Shown: piece by piece, positions 1 to 10,192 of the stretch | Layout of the letters: every line of letters begins with the position of its first letter | How positions within the stretch are numbered: the stretch's first letter is position 1 | The notes under the pieces: generated by a model | Database searches by the model: none | What the model saw: the letters and a program-made list of their open reading frames with translations, nothing else | Told to the model about the DNA's origin: nothing | Translations under genes and position numbers: made by a program | DNA from: Planctomycetota bacterium | GTDB lineage: Bacteria; Planctomycetota; Planctomycetia; Pirellulales; Pirellulaceae | DNA: 64,000 bases | Direction of reading: 5' to 3' | Assembly: GCA_963204915.1 (NCBI GenBank) | Contig: CAUJHS010000052.1 | Location: 1-64,000, forward strand

Positions 1-113
1 GCGGTCGTCGCTGGGATCGGGACCAGGCGGAAGGCATGATGGCCTTGGCCGCCCTGCAAGACAGCGGCCTGTGGTCCACCTACTGGTCAACCCTCGATCC
101 CGAAAGGAATTAA
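1..113 (+). CDS. 3' end of an unidentified ORF (possibly transposase-like C-terminus)
   Basis: An open frame with codons starting at base 3 enters from the left edge and ends with TAA at 111-113, giving about 36 residues rich in Trp, Asp and Ala. The pattern RRWDRDQAE followed by a stretch of aliphatic residues and a Trp-rich tail is reminiscent of the C-termini of some ISKra4-like transposases, but the piece is too short to be sure. It could equally be the tail of an ordinary gene. The frame is open and in phase to the edge; nothing else supports it. Confidence 0.35.
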   Translation, partial: GRRWDRDQAEGMMALAALQDSGLWSTYWSTLDPERN

Positions 114-604
114 GCCCGCCATAGAATCCTGCCACACACGAATGTCGTTGTGCATTGACGTTGTTGTGCTGGTCGAGGCGATTTTCCGATCGCATTACGC
201 AGGAAAGTTACTTCTCAGGCGGCGTCGATCGGGAGGAAAGCGCAAGCCGCTGTTATAGCACGGGTGCACTCGCTCCACGCTTAGACTTATAGCCGTTGCT
301 GGTCCTCTCAACGGAGCCGTTTGCCGTCGCCAAGGCAACGTACTCCGCCGTCTCACTTGTTTACGAAAAGTGATGTCTGCGGGGGTGTGAACGCGAGCCC
401 ATGTCCCGTGATGCGAGCCCATGTCCCGTGATGTTCGACCGGTGATTCGCGTCGAATGTCTTGTTCTAAGTGGCGATATTCGCTCCAAGGTAGGTGGAAC
501 ATCATTTACAATGAGCGCGGGTCGCCTCGTTGAGATCGCCGGGTGCGTGATAAGTACGGCGATCCTGGCGCGTCGGCGTCCTCTCCAGGGTAGCAGGAAA
601 ACCG
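114..604. other. 491-bp stretch without a supported gene
   Basis: Reading frames here on both strands are short, Arg-rich and without ribosome binding sites or recognisable motifs. The only clear structure is a perfect 20-bp tandem duplication at 393-432. The last 25 bases hold the AGGA-type ribosome binding site of the DUF1501 gene. Confidence 0.6.
393..432. repeat. Perfect 2 x 20-bp tandem duplication
   Basis: The 20-mer GCGAGCCCATGTCCCGTGAT occurs at 393-412 and again, head to tail and without a mismatch, at 413-432. It lies in non-coding DNA about 170 bases upstream of the DUF1501 gene. A slippage duplication is the simplest explanation; a duplicated binding site is possible but unsupported. 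Confidence 0.9.
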
Positions 605-2032
605 ATGTTTTCGATCGTTCAATCCCCACGACGTGGTCGATTCAGTCGGCGCGAGCTGTTGCGCGCTGGCGGTTTGAGTTTGATGGGGTTAAGCGCGTTC
701 GAGTTAGATCGACTCCGCAAGGTCAGTGCTGCCGAAAACGCGGTGCTCGCACAACGGCACGAGAATGCATGCATTTTTGTGTTTCTTTTTGGCGGCCCGA
801 GCCATATCGATCTGTGGGATATGAAGCCCGACGCTCCGCCCGAAGTGCGGGGCGAGTTTTCGCCAATCGCGACCGCCGTTCCCGGCATTCACGTTTGCGA
901 GCATCTGCCCAGGTTGGCCGGACAGATGGACAAGCTCGCGCTGCTGCGGTCGATGCATCACCATATGCCGGTTCATGGGCCGGCGTGCAGCGAGATGTAC
1001 ACAGGGCGGGAATACTTCGGCCCGCCGACGACGGACGAAGCTCGTCCCGAAGATTGGCCAAGTGTCGCTTCGCTCCTTGCTCGGTATGGTGAAACTGAGG
1101 GGCAGTTGCCTCCTTCGGTAATGTTGCCGCTTTATTCGCACTTTATCGGCCAATCGCGACGCATCGCTGGGCAGACAGGCGGCCGCATGGGAGAGCGGTT
1201 CGCCCCGCTGTTGATCGAATGCGACCCCAGTCCGGCCGACTTTGCGTATCCCGGATTCGACGCTCTACCGGGGGTAGGGCGGCAACGACTGGATCAGCGG
1301 CGGCGTCTGCTGGACGAATTCGAGTCGCTCCATGGCATGGCGCCACGCGAATTCGGTCCGACCGCGGAGAACTATCTTGGACACCGCGATATGGCGTACT
1401 CGATGTTGAGTCAAACGGGTTTTCGGCAGGCGCTCAATCTGCAATTGACGCCGCCAGCGATCCGTGAGCGCTATGGGTATACGAAGTTTGGACAGAGCTT
1501 ATTGATGGCCCGGCGTCTGGTTGAAGCGGGAGTCTCGTTGGTGACGGTCAACTTCGATCACGAGAGTAAGCACGATAAACGCTCGCCCATGTGGGACACC
1601 CATCACGATAACTGCGCAAAGCTAAGGGAAACGCTGTGCCCCGTGTTTGATCAAGCGTTTGCCGCCTTGCTGGAAGATCTGCACCAAACCGGACTATTGG
1701 AGACAACGTTGGTTGTGGCGACCGGCGAATTTGGCCGCACGCCGCGCATCGGTCAGTTTTCACAGAACGCGATGACGTTGCAATCGGGCCGCGACCATTG
1801 GCCGCATGCGTTTACCGTGTTGCTTTCTGGCGGCGGCGTGCGCGGCGGCCAGGTTTACGGCTCGACAACGCGCGATGGCGGACACGTAAAAGACCAACCT
1901 GTCACTCCTGCCGATTTGAGCGCCACGATTTTGCATTATCTGGGAATCGACTTCACGCAGCGCTATACTGACGAATTTCAAAATATCCCCCAGCGATTGA
2001 GCGAAGGCCGGCCGATCCGAGGTCTAGGTTGA
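605..2032 (+). CDS. DUF1501 domain-containing protein, Tat-type N-terminus
   Basis: A 475-residue member of the DUF1501 family, which belongs to the alkaline phosphatase/sulfatase-like superfamily and is highly expanded in planctomycetes. The N-terminus carries an RRELLRAGG motif followed by a short hydrophobic stretch, a Tat-like export signal. Family landmarks are FLFGGPSHIDLWDMKP near residue 60, the GTPxxDEARP-like region near 140, and the C-terminal VVATGEFGRTPR and GRDHWPHAFTVLLSGGG blocks around 370-410. The start at ATG 605 is supported by AGGA eight bases upstream. DUF1501 genes usually sit beside DUF1549/DUF1553 haem proteins; here the partner class downstream is DUF1592/DUF1552 instead. 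The biochemical function of the family is not established; a role in periplasmic degradation of complex carbohydrates is inferred from its neighbours. Confidence 0.93.
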   Translation: MFSIVQSPRRGRFSRRELLRAGGLSLMGLSAFELDRLRKVSAAENAVLAQRHENACIFVFLFGGPSHIDLWDMKPDAPPEVRGEFSPIATAVPGIHVCEHLPRLAGQMDKLALLRSMHHHMPVHGPACSEMYTGREYFGPPTTDEARPEDWPSVASLLARYGETEGQLPPSVMLPLYSHFIGQSRRIAGQTGGRMGERFAPLLIECDPSPADFAYPGFDALPGVGRQRLDQRRRLLDEFESLHGMAPREFGPTAENYLGHRDMAYSMLSQTGFRQALNLQLTPPAIRERYGYTKFGQSLLMARRLVEAGVSLVTVNFDHESKHDKRSPMWDTHHDNCAKLRETLCPVFDQAFAALLEDLHQTGLLETTLVVATGEFGRTPRIGQFSQNAMTLQSGRDHWPHAFTVLLSGGGVRGGQVYGSTTRDGGHVKDQPVTPADLSATILHYLGIDFTQRYTDEFQNIPQRLSEGRPIRGLG

Positions 2033-2173
2033 CGTCAGCGTGGGATTTCGCAAGGTCTAACCCGTCGCAGAAATCGGATCAACCCGAATAAAGCGGTTTT
2101 CAACATTTCCTTCGTCCCAGGTAGCACCGTGTCTATGACGTTACCGCAATTTCAAAAGGCGTCGTCCGTAATC

Positions 2174-3307
2174 ATGTTATCCCGCCGATCGCTATTCCAG
2201 GGGTGTGCAGGAGCCGTGTTGGCGTCGGCCGCTGCGACGCTTTCAGCGCAAGAGAAGTCAACCACGTTAACGGAGCGGCCGCGCCCGTGGCTCAAAATTC
2301 GCGGCGTGTATGGCGGCTACACAAATGAGATACTCCAACGGGGAGAGACGCCTGCCGACTACGGCGTCAACGCCATCTGGGTTGGGTCCGGAAGTTTGAA
2401 CGCCGCCGAGATCGACCGATATCACGGTCTGGGGCTACAAGTGTTCGCGGAATTCAACTCCATGCACTTAGCGTCTTACTTGAAGAACCATCCGGAAGCC
2501 GCGCCGATTGGGCCCGACGGCCAGCCTTCGCCGCCGCCGCATGGTTGGCAGGGTGTCAGTCCGTTTCACGCGGGCTATCGCCGCGATCGTATGGAGGAGT
2601 TTCGTCGTATCCTGAAAACCTTTGACATCGACGGAGTCTGGCTTGACTATCACCATGCCCACGCCAGTTGGGAGCGGGACGAACCAAGCTTGCCGGACAC
2701 CGATTTTTCGCCCGTCGCCCTGCAGCAGTTTTCGAAAGACACGGGCATTGAACTGCCGGACGATGCGCCTGCCGCGGCGGCCGTACTGCTGGGCGAGCAC
2801 CGCGACGTATGGACGAACTTCCGCTGTAACGTCTTTACCGACTGGGTGCGAGAATACCGCGAAATTCTGAACGACGTGCGCCCTCGTGCGCTTTTGGGCA
2901 CGTTTCACTGCCCTTGGTCCCCCGATGACTATAATGGCGCTATTCGTCACAAACTTGCGATTGATCTTCCCGCACAAGCGCCTTACCTGGATGTGTTCAG
3001 CATCATGCCTTACCACGCTCGGTTTGGACACGCGTCCAATCCCGCATGGATAGCGCGCCAAGTCCGCGCGTTGGGCGAGCAACTGAAGATTCAAGGGAAG
3101 CCCAGTGAGGCAAAGCAGATTTGGCCAATCGTCCAAGTTTCCGATTGGGGTGAACGCGTGCCTGTGGAGCAAGTTGAGGAGGTGTTGGCCTATGGTTCAC
3201 AGCAGCCCGCGACGGGAATTATGGTTTTTCACTGGAGCGGCGTTTCGAAAGAATGGGAAAAGGTTGAAGCTCTGAAGCGGGCCTATACCTCATTCCGTCC
3301 CACCTAA
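2174..3307 (+). CDS. Exported TIM-barrel, glycoside hydrolase-like protein
   Basis: About 377 residues. The N-terminus LSRRSLFQGCAGAV followed by a run of Ala/Ser is a Tat signal ending near LSAQ. The mature part reads as a (beta/alpha)8 barrel similar to the GH10-like/DUF4015 putative glycosyl hydrolases: strand motifs GVNAIWVG, LQVFAEFNSMH, DGVWLDYHHAHASWE, ALLGTFHCPW, LDVFSIMPYHARFGH and GIMVFHWSGV follow in order. The Asp in DGVWLDY and the downstream acidic residues are candidate catalytic groups, but I cannot assign them. ATG 2174 is chosen because it places the twin-Arg motif at residues 4-5; GTG 2129 and ATG 2135 are in-frame alternatives. It follows the DUF1501 gene in the same direction after 141 bases, suggesting a shared substrate. 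Confidence 0.75.
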   Translation: MLSRRSLFQGCAGAVLASAAATLSAQEKSTTLTERPRPWLKIRGVYGGYTNEILQRGETPADYGVNAIWVGSGSLNAAEIDRYHGLGLQVFAEFNSMHLASYLKNHPEAAPIGPDGQPSPPPHGWQGVSPFHAGYRRDRMEEFRRILKTFDIDGVWLDYHHAHASWERDEPSLPDTDFSPVALQQFSKDTGIELPDDAPAAAAVLLGEHRDVWTNFRCNVFTDWVREYREILNDVRPRALLGTFHCPWSPDDYNGAIRHKLAIDLPAQAPYLDVFSIMPYHARFGHASNPAWIARQVRALGEQLKIQGKPSEAKQIWPIVQVSDWGERVPVEQVEEVLAYGSQQPATGIMVFHWSGVSKEWEKVEALKRAYTSFRPT

Positions 3308-3566
3308 CGATCTCGGTGTACTGCGTCAGTTTTCCGACGGTCATTGACATCGTCTTGAGAAGGTTTCGAGGCGCGCGGGACGACCTCCCGCTGTTTGCCA
3401 ACGAGCTTCCACAACGCGTGACGTACTCCAACGGTCGTCAAGCACTTATCGCGTGTTTAACACGCGCAAATCGATGTGAGGCGAGCAAAGGCCGGTGACG
3501 CACACGCTCATGTCGCCTGGCCCCGAGCGTATTTCGTGAAGTTCTCATTTTTACACGACCCAAACT

Positions 3567-6500
3567 ATGACCTTACGTGTCCGTCGTTTCGGCGTATCGC
3601 CGTCGGAGCTTGTCTACCGACGTTCGAGCATTCAACAAATCGTGATCTATTCGCTTTGGGTAGCGCTCGCGGTGTTGGGGTGCACAACGCCAAGTGCAGC
3701 GCAGACACTGGAAGCGGAATTGCAGCAAATTCCGGCCACGGAACTGGCGGAGCTTGCCCAGAGCGAGGGAGACGCCCTTCGCGGGGCAATCGTGTTCTTT
3801 CAGCAGCACATGGCTTGTTCGAAATGCCACTCCGTGGGTCAAGAGCGCTCGTCCGCGCTGGGTCCCGACCTGGCGGCGCTCGGTAGTGAAGTTTCGGACG
3901 AAACCATTATCGAGTCCGTGCTTGAACCGTCGAAGGTGATACGCAAGGGGTTCGAATCCGTCACGGTCGTCACGAAAGACGGAAAGTCGCTGACCGGGAT
4001 CTTCGTCGAACACACGGACGTCCAATTAGTGATCCGCGATGTCGCCTGCGATGGCCAGCCGATTGCAATTCAAAATGATAACATCGAAAACGTACAGGCG
4101 AGCGCGCTCTCGATTATGCCTCAAGGGCAAGTGAACCAGCTTTCCAGTCGTCAGCAGTTTCTCGATTTGATTCGCTATCTCGTAGAAATTCGCAACGGCG
4201 GCGCGTCTCGGGCGCGCGAGTTACAGCCATCCCCGCTGCTGTTGGCCGTCACGATTCCTGAATACGAACAACGCCTGGATCATGCGGGTTTCATCGGCGA
4301 TTGGGATTCCGAGTCGTACAATCGCGGCGAGGCGATCTACCAGCGGGTTTGTGCGAACTGCCATGGTACGAAAGACCGGCCAGGCTCACTGCCAACTTCG
4401 CTGCGCTTTGCCGAGGGAAAGTTCAAGAGCGGCAGCGATCCCTGGACAATGTATCAAACGCTCACGCGCGGGTTCGGGTTGATGGCGCCGCAAACGTGGA
4501 TGGCGCCATCGCAAAAGTACGATGTGATTCATTACATACGCGAGGCCTATCTTCGGCCGCATAATCCCTCGCAGTATGTGTCGATTGACACCGACTATCT
4601 TGCCCGGTTGCCAAAGGGCGACACGCGCGGCCCCGAACCAAGCCAAATCGAGCCATGGAGCGCGATGGATTATGGTCCCAGTCTGACTCACACCTACGAA
4701 GCGCCTGGCCTTGCTCATAACCTGGCGTACAAAGGCGTCGCCATCCGACTCGACCCAGGTACGGGCGGGGTTTCTCGCGGTCGGCATTGGGTCGTCTTTG
4801 ACACGGATACGCTCCGCATCGCTGCGGCGTGGAGCGCCGGAGGCCAAGAGGAGAACTTCATCGATTGGCGCGGCATTCAATTCAACGGCGAACATCAGGT
4901 CCACCCACGGCTTGTTGGCTCGATTACGTACGCCAACTCGACGGGGCCGGGCTGGGCGAATCCAATCACCGGTTCATTTCGCGATGATCAACGCGTGCTT
5001 GGGCGCGACAATCGCCGATATGGTCCTTTGCCTGGCGATTGGGCGAAGTTTCGCGGACTGTACCATCACGGTCAACAGGTAATCCTGGCGTACACCGTCG
5101 GCGCCACCGAAGTGCTCGAAATGCCGCAGGTGCTGACTCTCGATCCGCCTTCCCGCGAACCCATATTTCTGAGGACGTTCAACTTCGGACCGCGCAACCG
5201 CGACCTGGTGCTGCAAATTGCCGAACATGCGACGGCCGACTCACGAACGTTTGCCGTCGACGGCGCGAATGGCTCCGTCGTCACATTTCAACCGGCAGGC
5301 CAGGGCGAATCGAACCAGCATTCTTCAGAGACGAGGATCAATTTCGATGGCGGTACTTACCTGGAGGTTCCCAACAACGATGACTTTGACCTGACGAAGA
5401 AGGATTTCACGATCACCGTTCGGCTCAAGACGACAAAGGGCGGAACGATCTTCGCTTTGGCGCCTCCAGGACCCAAGTGGACGCCTGACGGACAAACGCT
5501 TTTCGTACGCGACGGCCGGCTCGGTTTTGATGTTGGCTGGGTGGGCGCCGTTGTTGGAAAGACGAAAGTCAACGACGGACAATGGCATACCATCGCCGCC
5601 GCATGGCGCAGGTCAAGCCGAAGCGTGCAATTGTTTGTCGACGGAAGACTTGATGCGGAAGGCGAACTCGCCGCCAAAGCAAGCCTGCCTGGCGGAGTCG
5701 TCAGAATTGGTTTCACCTCTCCCGATTTTCCCAGGCCCCAATCGTACTTTCAAGGTGAACTTTCCGAGATCCGATTCTACCAACGATACGCCCCCGAGGT
5801 TTTGAACGAACGGGGCGCGTTGCAAGTGGTCGGCGACTCACTCATCGCTCATTGGGCGGTCGACAAGGCGACGGGCAATCGTGTGGTTGATGTAACCGAT
5901 CACAAACATCACGCCGTCGTCCGTCATCGCGATGAGGCCCCAGACGCTGCCTCGCTTCCGCTCGTTGCCGGAGTTTCGCCTGCCAGAACGCCGGTCAACT
6001 GGTCAACTGAGGACGGAAAGCTACGACTGCACATTCCTGCGGGCAAGGAATCACTCAAGTTCACAATTTGGACCGCGAACCTGCCGCCGACCGATTCCGA
6101 TCATGCCAAAGAGCGCCGCGCTGTCGTTACGAACCCTACACTACCCAATCCCGCTTTGGATCTTGCCTCGCTCACGCAAGGCGGTCCTTCGCGTTGGCCA
6201 GAGAAGTTAGAAACGCGGGTCGCGCTTGGATCGGGCGACGGTCCCTTCGTCGCGGAAATTCTGACGGCGCCCGAGTCGAATCCATGGCTTGCGCAGACGC
6301 GCTTTACCGGCCTCGATTTCTTTCGAGATGGCCGGATTGCGGTATGTTCGTGGGATGGCGATGTGTGGCTGGTCGAGGGCCCGCCCGCGAACACCGTTTT
6401 GCGCTGGCAGCGTATCGCCTCGGGTTTGTTTCAGCCGCTGGGTCTTAAGATCATCGATGAAAAGATTCACGTATTGTGCCGCGATCAACTTGCCGTGCTG

Positions 6501-7571
6501 CACGATCTCAACGGCGACGGTGAGACCGACTTTTATAAGTGCCTCAACAACGACCATCAGGTCACGGAGCACTTTCACGAGTTCGCCATGGGGCTGCAAA
6601 CCGACGCTGCCGGTAACTTTTATTACGCCAAATCAGGACGGCACGCCTTGCCCGCGGTCGTGCCGCATCATGGCACACTCCTGCGCGTAAGCCAGGATGG
6701 TTCGCGCACCGACATTCTCGCAACGGGATTCCGTGCGGCGAACGGAGTTTGTATCAATCCTGACGGCTCATTCGTCGTCACCGATCAAGAAGGTTTCTGG
6801 AATCCAAAAAATCGCATTAATTGGATTACGCTCGATCCTTCCGGTGCGCCCAAGTTCTATGGGAACATGTTCGGATATACCGACGTAACCGATTCCTCAG
6901 ATTCGGCCATGGAGCCGCCCTTGTGTTGGATTACCAACGACTTTGATCGCTCGCCAGCCGAACTCTTGTGGGTCGAAAGCGATCGCTGGGGTCCGTTGAA
7001 AGGCTCGCTGCTCAATCTGTCATACGGCTACGGCAAAGTGTTCTTGACGCTGCATGAAGAGGTGGGCGGCTTCATGCAAGGAGGCATGATCGAGTTGCCG
7101 CTGCCGCCCTTCCCTACCGGCGTCATGCGAGGCCGCTTTCATCCTGGCGACGGTCAACTTTACTTGTGTGGGATGTTCGCATGGGCCGGGAGCGCCGTGC
7201 ATCCCGGCGGCCTCTACCGCCTGCGGTCGACGGGCAAACCGATGCACCTGCCGGTCGCGTTGCATGCCACAAAGTCGGGACTCAAGTTAACCTTTACCGA
7301 GCCGCTCGATTCAAACACCATCAAGCCAGAAAACGTGCAGGTGAAAACATGGACGCTCAGGCGGACCGCGAATTATGGATCAAATCATTACGATGAGAAA
7401 CGGCTCGCGATTCGTGCTACGTCACTATCGTCCGACGGCAGGACCCTGACGCTCGATTCTCCGGACTTGCAACCTACCTGGTGTATGGAGATTAAATACG
7501 CACTGCGCTCCTTAAGTGGAAGTCCCGTTGTAGGCGTGATTCATAACACGATTCACCAATTGGCCGATTGA
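3567..7571 (+). CDS. Exported multidomain protein: two c-haem sites, LamG-like domain, beta-propeller
   Basis: A 1334-residue exported protein. After an N-terminal signal (hydrophobic core about residues 25-45, with VLGC or SAAQ as cleavage options) comes a planctomycete-type haem-binding domain with CSKCH at residues 84-88 and the typical GPDLAALG and VTKDGKSLTGIFVE blocks. A second cytochrome c site CANCHG lies at 262-266. Residues about 340-570 resemble the DUF6797 region. A concanavalin/LamG-like domain follows at about 590-765 (FDGGTYLEVPNNDDF, NDGQWHTIAAAWRR). From about 880 to 1250 is a PVC-type dehydrogenase/NHL-like beta-propeller (FFRDGRIAVCSWDGDVWLV, FAMGLQTDAAGNFYY, GFRAANGVCINPDGSFVVTDQEG). 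It probably carries electrons and binds a glycan at the cell surface. No Shine-Dalgarno is visible before ATG 3567. The DUF1592-type gene follows almost without a gap. Confidence 0.88.
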   Translation: MTLRVRRFGVSPSELVYRRSSIQQIVIYSLWVALAVLGCTTPSAAQTLEAELQQIPATELAELAQSEGDALRGAIVFFQQHMACSKCHSVGQERSSALGPDLAALGSEVSDETIIESVLEPSKVIRKGFESVTVVTKDGKSLTGIFVEHTDVQLVIRDVACDGQPIAIQNDNIENVQASALSIMPQGQVNQLSSRQQFLDLIRYLVEIRNGGASRARELQPSPLLLAVTIPEYEQRLDHAGFIGDWDSESYNRGEAIYQRVCANCHGTKDRPGSLPTSLRFAEGKFKSGSDPWTMYQTLTRGFGLMAPQTWMAPSQKYDVIHYIREAYLRPHNPSQYVSIDTDYLARLPKGDTRGPEPSQIEPWSAMDYGPSLTHTYEAPGLAHNLAYKGVAIRLDPGTGGVSRGRHWVVFDTDTLRIAAAWSAGGQEENFIDWRGIQFNGEHQVHPRLVGSITYANSTGPGWANPITGSFRDDQRVLGRDNRRYGPLPGDWAKFRGLYHHGQQVILAYTVGATEVLEMPQVLTLDPPSREPIFLRTFNFGPRNRDLVLQIAEHATADSRTFAVDGANGSVVTFQPAGQGESNQHSSETRINFDGGTYLEVPNNDDFDLTKKDFTITVRLKTTKGGTIFALAPPGPKWTPDGQTLFVRDGRLGFDVGWVGAVVGKTKVNDGQWHTIAAAWRRSSRSVQLFVDGRLDAEGELAAKASLPGGVVRIGFTSPDFPRPQSYFQGELSEIRFYQRYAPEVLNERGALQVVGDSLIAHWAVDKATGNRVVDVTDHKHHAVVRHRDEAPDAASLPLVAGVSPARTPVNWSTEDGKLRLHIPAGKESLKFTIWTANLPPTDSDHAKERRAVVTNPTLPNPALDLASLTQGGPSRWPEKLETRVALGSGDGPFVAEILTAPESNPWLAQTRFTGLDFFRDGRIAVCSWDGDVWLVEGPPANTVLRWQRIASGLFQPLGLKIIDEKIHVLCRDQLAVLHDLNGDGETDFYKCLNNDHQVTEHFHEFAMGLQTDAAGNFYYAKSGRHALPAVVPHHGTLLRVSQDGSRTDILATGFRAANGVCINPDGSFVVTDQEGFWNPKNRINWITLDPSGAPKFYGNMFGYTDVTDSSDSAMEPPLCWITNDFDRSPAELLWVESDRWGPLKGSLLNLSYGYGKVFLTLHEEVGGFMQGGMIELPLPPFPTGVMRGRFHPGDGQLYLCGMFAWAGSAVHPGGLYRLRSTGKPMHLPVALHATKSGLKLTFTEPLDSNTIKPENVQVKTWTLRRTANYGSNHYDEKRLAIRATSLSSDGRTLTLDSPDLQPTWCMEIKYALRSLSGSPVVGVIHNTIHQLAD

Positions 7572-7612
7572 CCATGCCTAACGCGAGACGTGACAAGGAG
7601 GATCGGAGTACA

Positions 7613-10168
7613 ATGGCGTCAAGTATCCTCCTTGGCTCGGGTCGTCATATGGCGCTTCATCGGGAACATCGATCGGAAAGCTCGTCGCTGACTCTTGCGG
7701 TAAAAGCGTTTCGTGCTTTCCTGATGCTCATGGCATGGTCTGTGGTGGTTTCGGCGGAATCGGCCGAGTCGCTGCACGAACAGCTCAACCCGCTCCTCAA
7801 GGGGCATTGCTTCGCATGTCACGGCGCCGACGTTCAAGAGGCCGGACTCCGTCTCGATACACTCACAGCGAGTTTGGACGATCTGGCAAGCACGCGCAGT
7901 TGGGAAACGGTGTTTGACAAGCTCTCCTCAGGCAAGATGCCGCCGCCCACGGAGGCGCGGCCGCCTGACGCGCTGCTGCAATCGTCGATCGCGCGGTTAC
8001 GTTCGCAGTTACACCAGGCCTCGCTCGCGCGGCAACAGCGCGAAGGTCGTGTCCTGGTGCGCAGGCTGAATAATGTCGAGTATGAAAACACCTTGCACGA
8101 TCTCCTTGGCGTTAACACCCCCTTAAGAGAGTTGCTACCCGAGGACGGGACGACAGCGGGTTTTGATAACGTTAGCGTAGGGCTCGATCTCTCTGCGACA
8201 CACTTCCTTCGGTATCAAGAGGCCGCGGCCCGCGCCGTGAGCGCCGTGATCCCATTGCATCCGCCAATCCCTTTTACCGACACGCGTACCGGCCTGGACA
8301 TGACGAAGAAAGGCCCTAATTTCCGCGAGGGTTTGGGGCGCAACTCCAAGCTCCAAGGAGAGACGCTGATCTTCTACAGCAAGTTGCCGCGCTACGGCCT
8401 GTGCGCGACCGCAGCGGCGCCAAGCGCCGGGCGCTATCGAATTCAGATGAAGGCCTGCGCCGTCGGAGCCGAGGGCAAACCAATCTCGGTCGGTCTGATG
8501 ACCGTCATGCAAAGCGGTCGCGAAGATCCCGTGTTGCAAGAGGTGCGCGATATTCCGCACGGCGAACCTCAGGTTTTTGAGTTTGAGTGCGATCTTGTCA
8601 GCCGCCAGGCGTTCGTCGTGAATCTCCTCACGACTTGGGACATTCGCCGTTTCAAAAAGCCGATCGAGGAGTACACTGGCCCGGGCTTGTTGGTCGAGTG
8701 GATGAAGATCGACGGACCCATCGATCCATTCCCGCCCCCACGCTATGCGACGTTGTTTGACGGCGTGCCGCTCAAGGCGCGATCGGTGGTCAAGGCGGAG
8801 GCGACGGGCAGGCGCATCCCTGTGATTAACAACAATCGGTCGGTGCAACAATGGGAGGCTGATCCGCTCGTTCCCGCATCGGAGAATCCGCGGGAGGACG
8901 CGGAACGCCTGATTCGTTCGTTTCTTCCCCGTGCATTCCGGCGTCCCGTCGCGGAGGAGGAGCAGCAACACTTCGTCAACGCGACTCTAGCCAAACTGGA
9001 AGACGGTTTCAGCTTTTACGACGCCATGCAGTATGGTTACCAGCTGATTCTTTCTTCGCCTGACTTCCTGTTTTTGCTGAATTCTTCCCCAAGTTCACAA
9101 CTTGACGATTACGCGCTTGCGTCGCGCTTGTCCTATTTCCTTTGGTCCACGGCGCCGGATGATGAGCTGTTGACGCTCGCCGGCCGAGGCGAACTTCATC
9201 GACCGGAGGTGCTGCACGCCCAGGTCGAACGCATGCTTGATTCGCCGCTCTCACAGCGCTTCGTCAAAAACTTTACCGGCCAGTGGCTTGACCTGCGAAG
9301 GATCGACTTCACGATTCCCGATCCCGTGCTTTATAGCGACTTCGACCAATTGCTGCTGTGGTCGATGCCGCGCGAGACCGAGTTGTTTTTCGAGGAAGTA
9401 TTGCGCGAGGATTTGAGTTTGCTCGACTTTGTCGACTCTGACTGGTCAATGCTGAATGAACGACTTGGCATTCTGTATGGTGTGCCCGGGCTGAGCGGTA
9501 GCGCCTTCAAGAAGACCCTTCTTCCGCCAGGATCTCGGCGCGGCGGCGTGATGACGCAGGCCAGCGTATTGAAGGTTACCGCCGACGGCACGCGTACTTC
9601 GCCCGTGCTGCGCGGCGCTTGGGTGCTAGACCGCATCCTTGGACAACCGCCGTCGCCTCCTCCGCCTGACGTACCGGCCATTGAGCCCGACATTCGCGGC
9701 GCCACCACCATTCGGCAACAGCTTGACCAGCACCGCGACACACCCGCGTGCGCGACATGTCATAATCATATCGATCCACCGGGTTTCGCTTTGGAGAATT
9801 TCGATCCCATCGGTAATTGGCGTGAATTCTATCGCGTGACGACGCGTACGCCCGCAGGATTAGTGAATTTGCCGTATGGTTCGGGAAGACCGGTGTATCG
9901 CGGCCCCGACGTTGAGCAGGGCGGCCAGACGCACGATGGCCGGAGCTTTCACGACATCACCGACTACAAACGTCTGCTAATGGAGGACAAAGACCAAATC
10001 GCGCGCAATCTCACGGGCAAAATGATCATCTATGCCACAGGCGGAGAGCTCCAGTTCGCCGATCGCGAGGTGGTTGAGCAAATCGTGGACAAGCTGCGCG
10101 CCAAGAATTATGGTCTTCGTTCGCTCGTGCATGAAGTTGTGCAATGCCGGGTCTTTGTGATGAAGTAA
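7613..10168 (+). CDS. DUF1592-type c-haem protein (DUF1587/1595/1592/1588/1585)
   Basis: About 851 residues with the canonical planctomycete domain order. A signal segment (core about 28-47, ending VVSAES) is followed by a cytochrome c site CFACHG at 66-70. Next come DUF1587 (RRLNNVEYENTLHDLLG, about 150-215), DUF1595 (FLPRAFRRPVAEEE, about 415-480), DUF1592 (YALASRLSYFLWSTAPDDEL, about 490-620) and DUF1588 (RRGGVMTQASVLKVTADGT, about 630-735), which contains a second haem motif CATCH at 713-717. DUF1585 forms the C-terminus. AAGGAGG at 7596-7602 supports ATG 7613, although TTG 7568 overlaps the previous stop and is in frame. Proteins of this class are thought to act in periplasmic redox steps of polysaccharide or sulfated-glycan use; this is inference from family context. 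Confidence 0.92.
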   Translation: MASSILLGSGRHMALHREHRSESSSLTLAVKAFRAFLMLMAWSVVVSAESAESLHEQLNPLLKGHCFACHGADVQEAGLRLDTLTASLDDLASTRSWETVFDKLSSGKMPPPTEARPPDALLQSSIARLRSQLHQASLARQQREGRVLVRRLNNVEYENTLHDLLGVNTPLRELLPEDGTTAGFDNVSVGLDLSATHFLRYQEAAARAVSAVIPLHPPIPFTDTRTGLDMTKKGPNFREGLGRNSKLQGETLIFYSKLPRYGLCATAAAPSAGRYRIQMKACAVGAEGKPISVGLMTVMQSGREDPVLQEVRDIPHGEPQVFEFECDLVSRQAFVVNLLTTWDIRRFKKPIEEYTGPGLLVEWMKIDGPIDPFPPPRYATLFDGVPLKARSVVKAEATGRRIPVINNNRSVQQWEADPLVPASENPREDAERLIRSFLPRAFRRPVAEEEQQHFVNATLAKLEDGFSFYDAMQYGYQLILSSPDFLFLLNSSPSSQLDDYALASRLSYFLWSTAPDDELLTLAGRGELHRPEVLHAQVERMLDSPLSQRFVKNFTGQWLDLRRIDFTIPDPVLYSDFDQLLLWSMPRETELFFEEVLREDLSLLDFVDSDWSMLNERLGILYGVPGLSGSAFKKTLLPPGSRRGGVMTQASVLKVTADGTRTSPVLRGAWVLDRILGQPPSPPPPDVPAIEPDIRGATTIRQQLDQHRDTPACATCHNHIDPPGFALENFDPIGNWREFYRVTTRTPAGLVNLPYGSGRPVYRGPDVEQGGQTHDGRSFHDITDYKRLLMEDKDQIARNLTGKMIIYATGGELQFADREVVEQIVDKLRAKNYGLRSLVHEVVQCRVFVMK

Positions 10169-10192
10169 ATCACCCCCTACGGTTTTACGAAC

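Noticed and set aside
2468..3172. 234-codon - strand frame over the TIM-barrel gene
   Set aside because: Antisense to a clear domain series with a Tat signal; no motif of its own.
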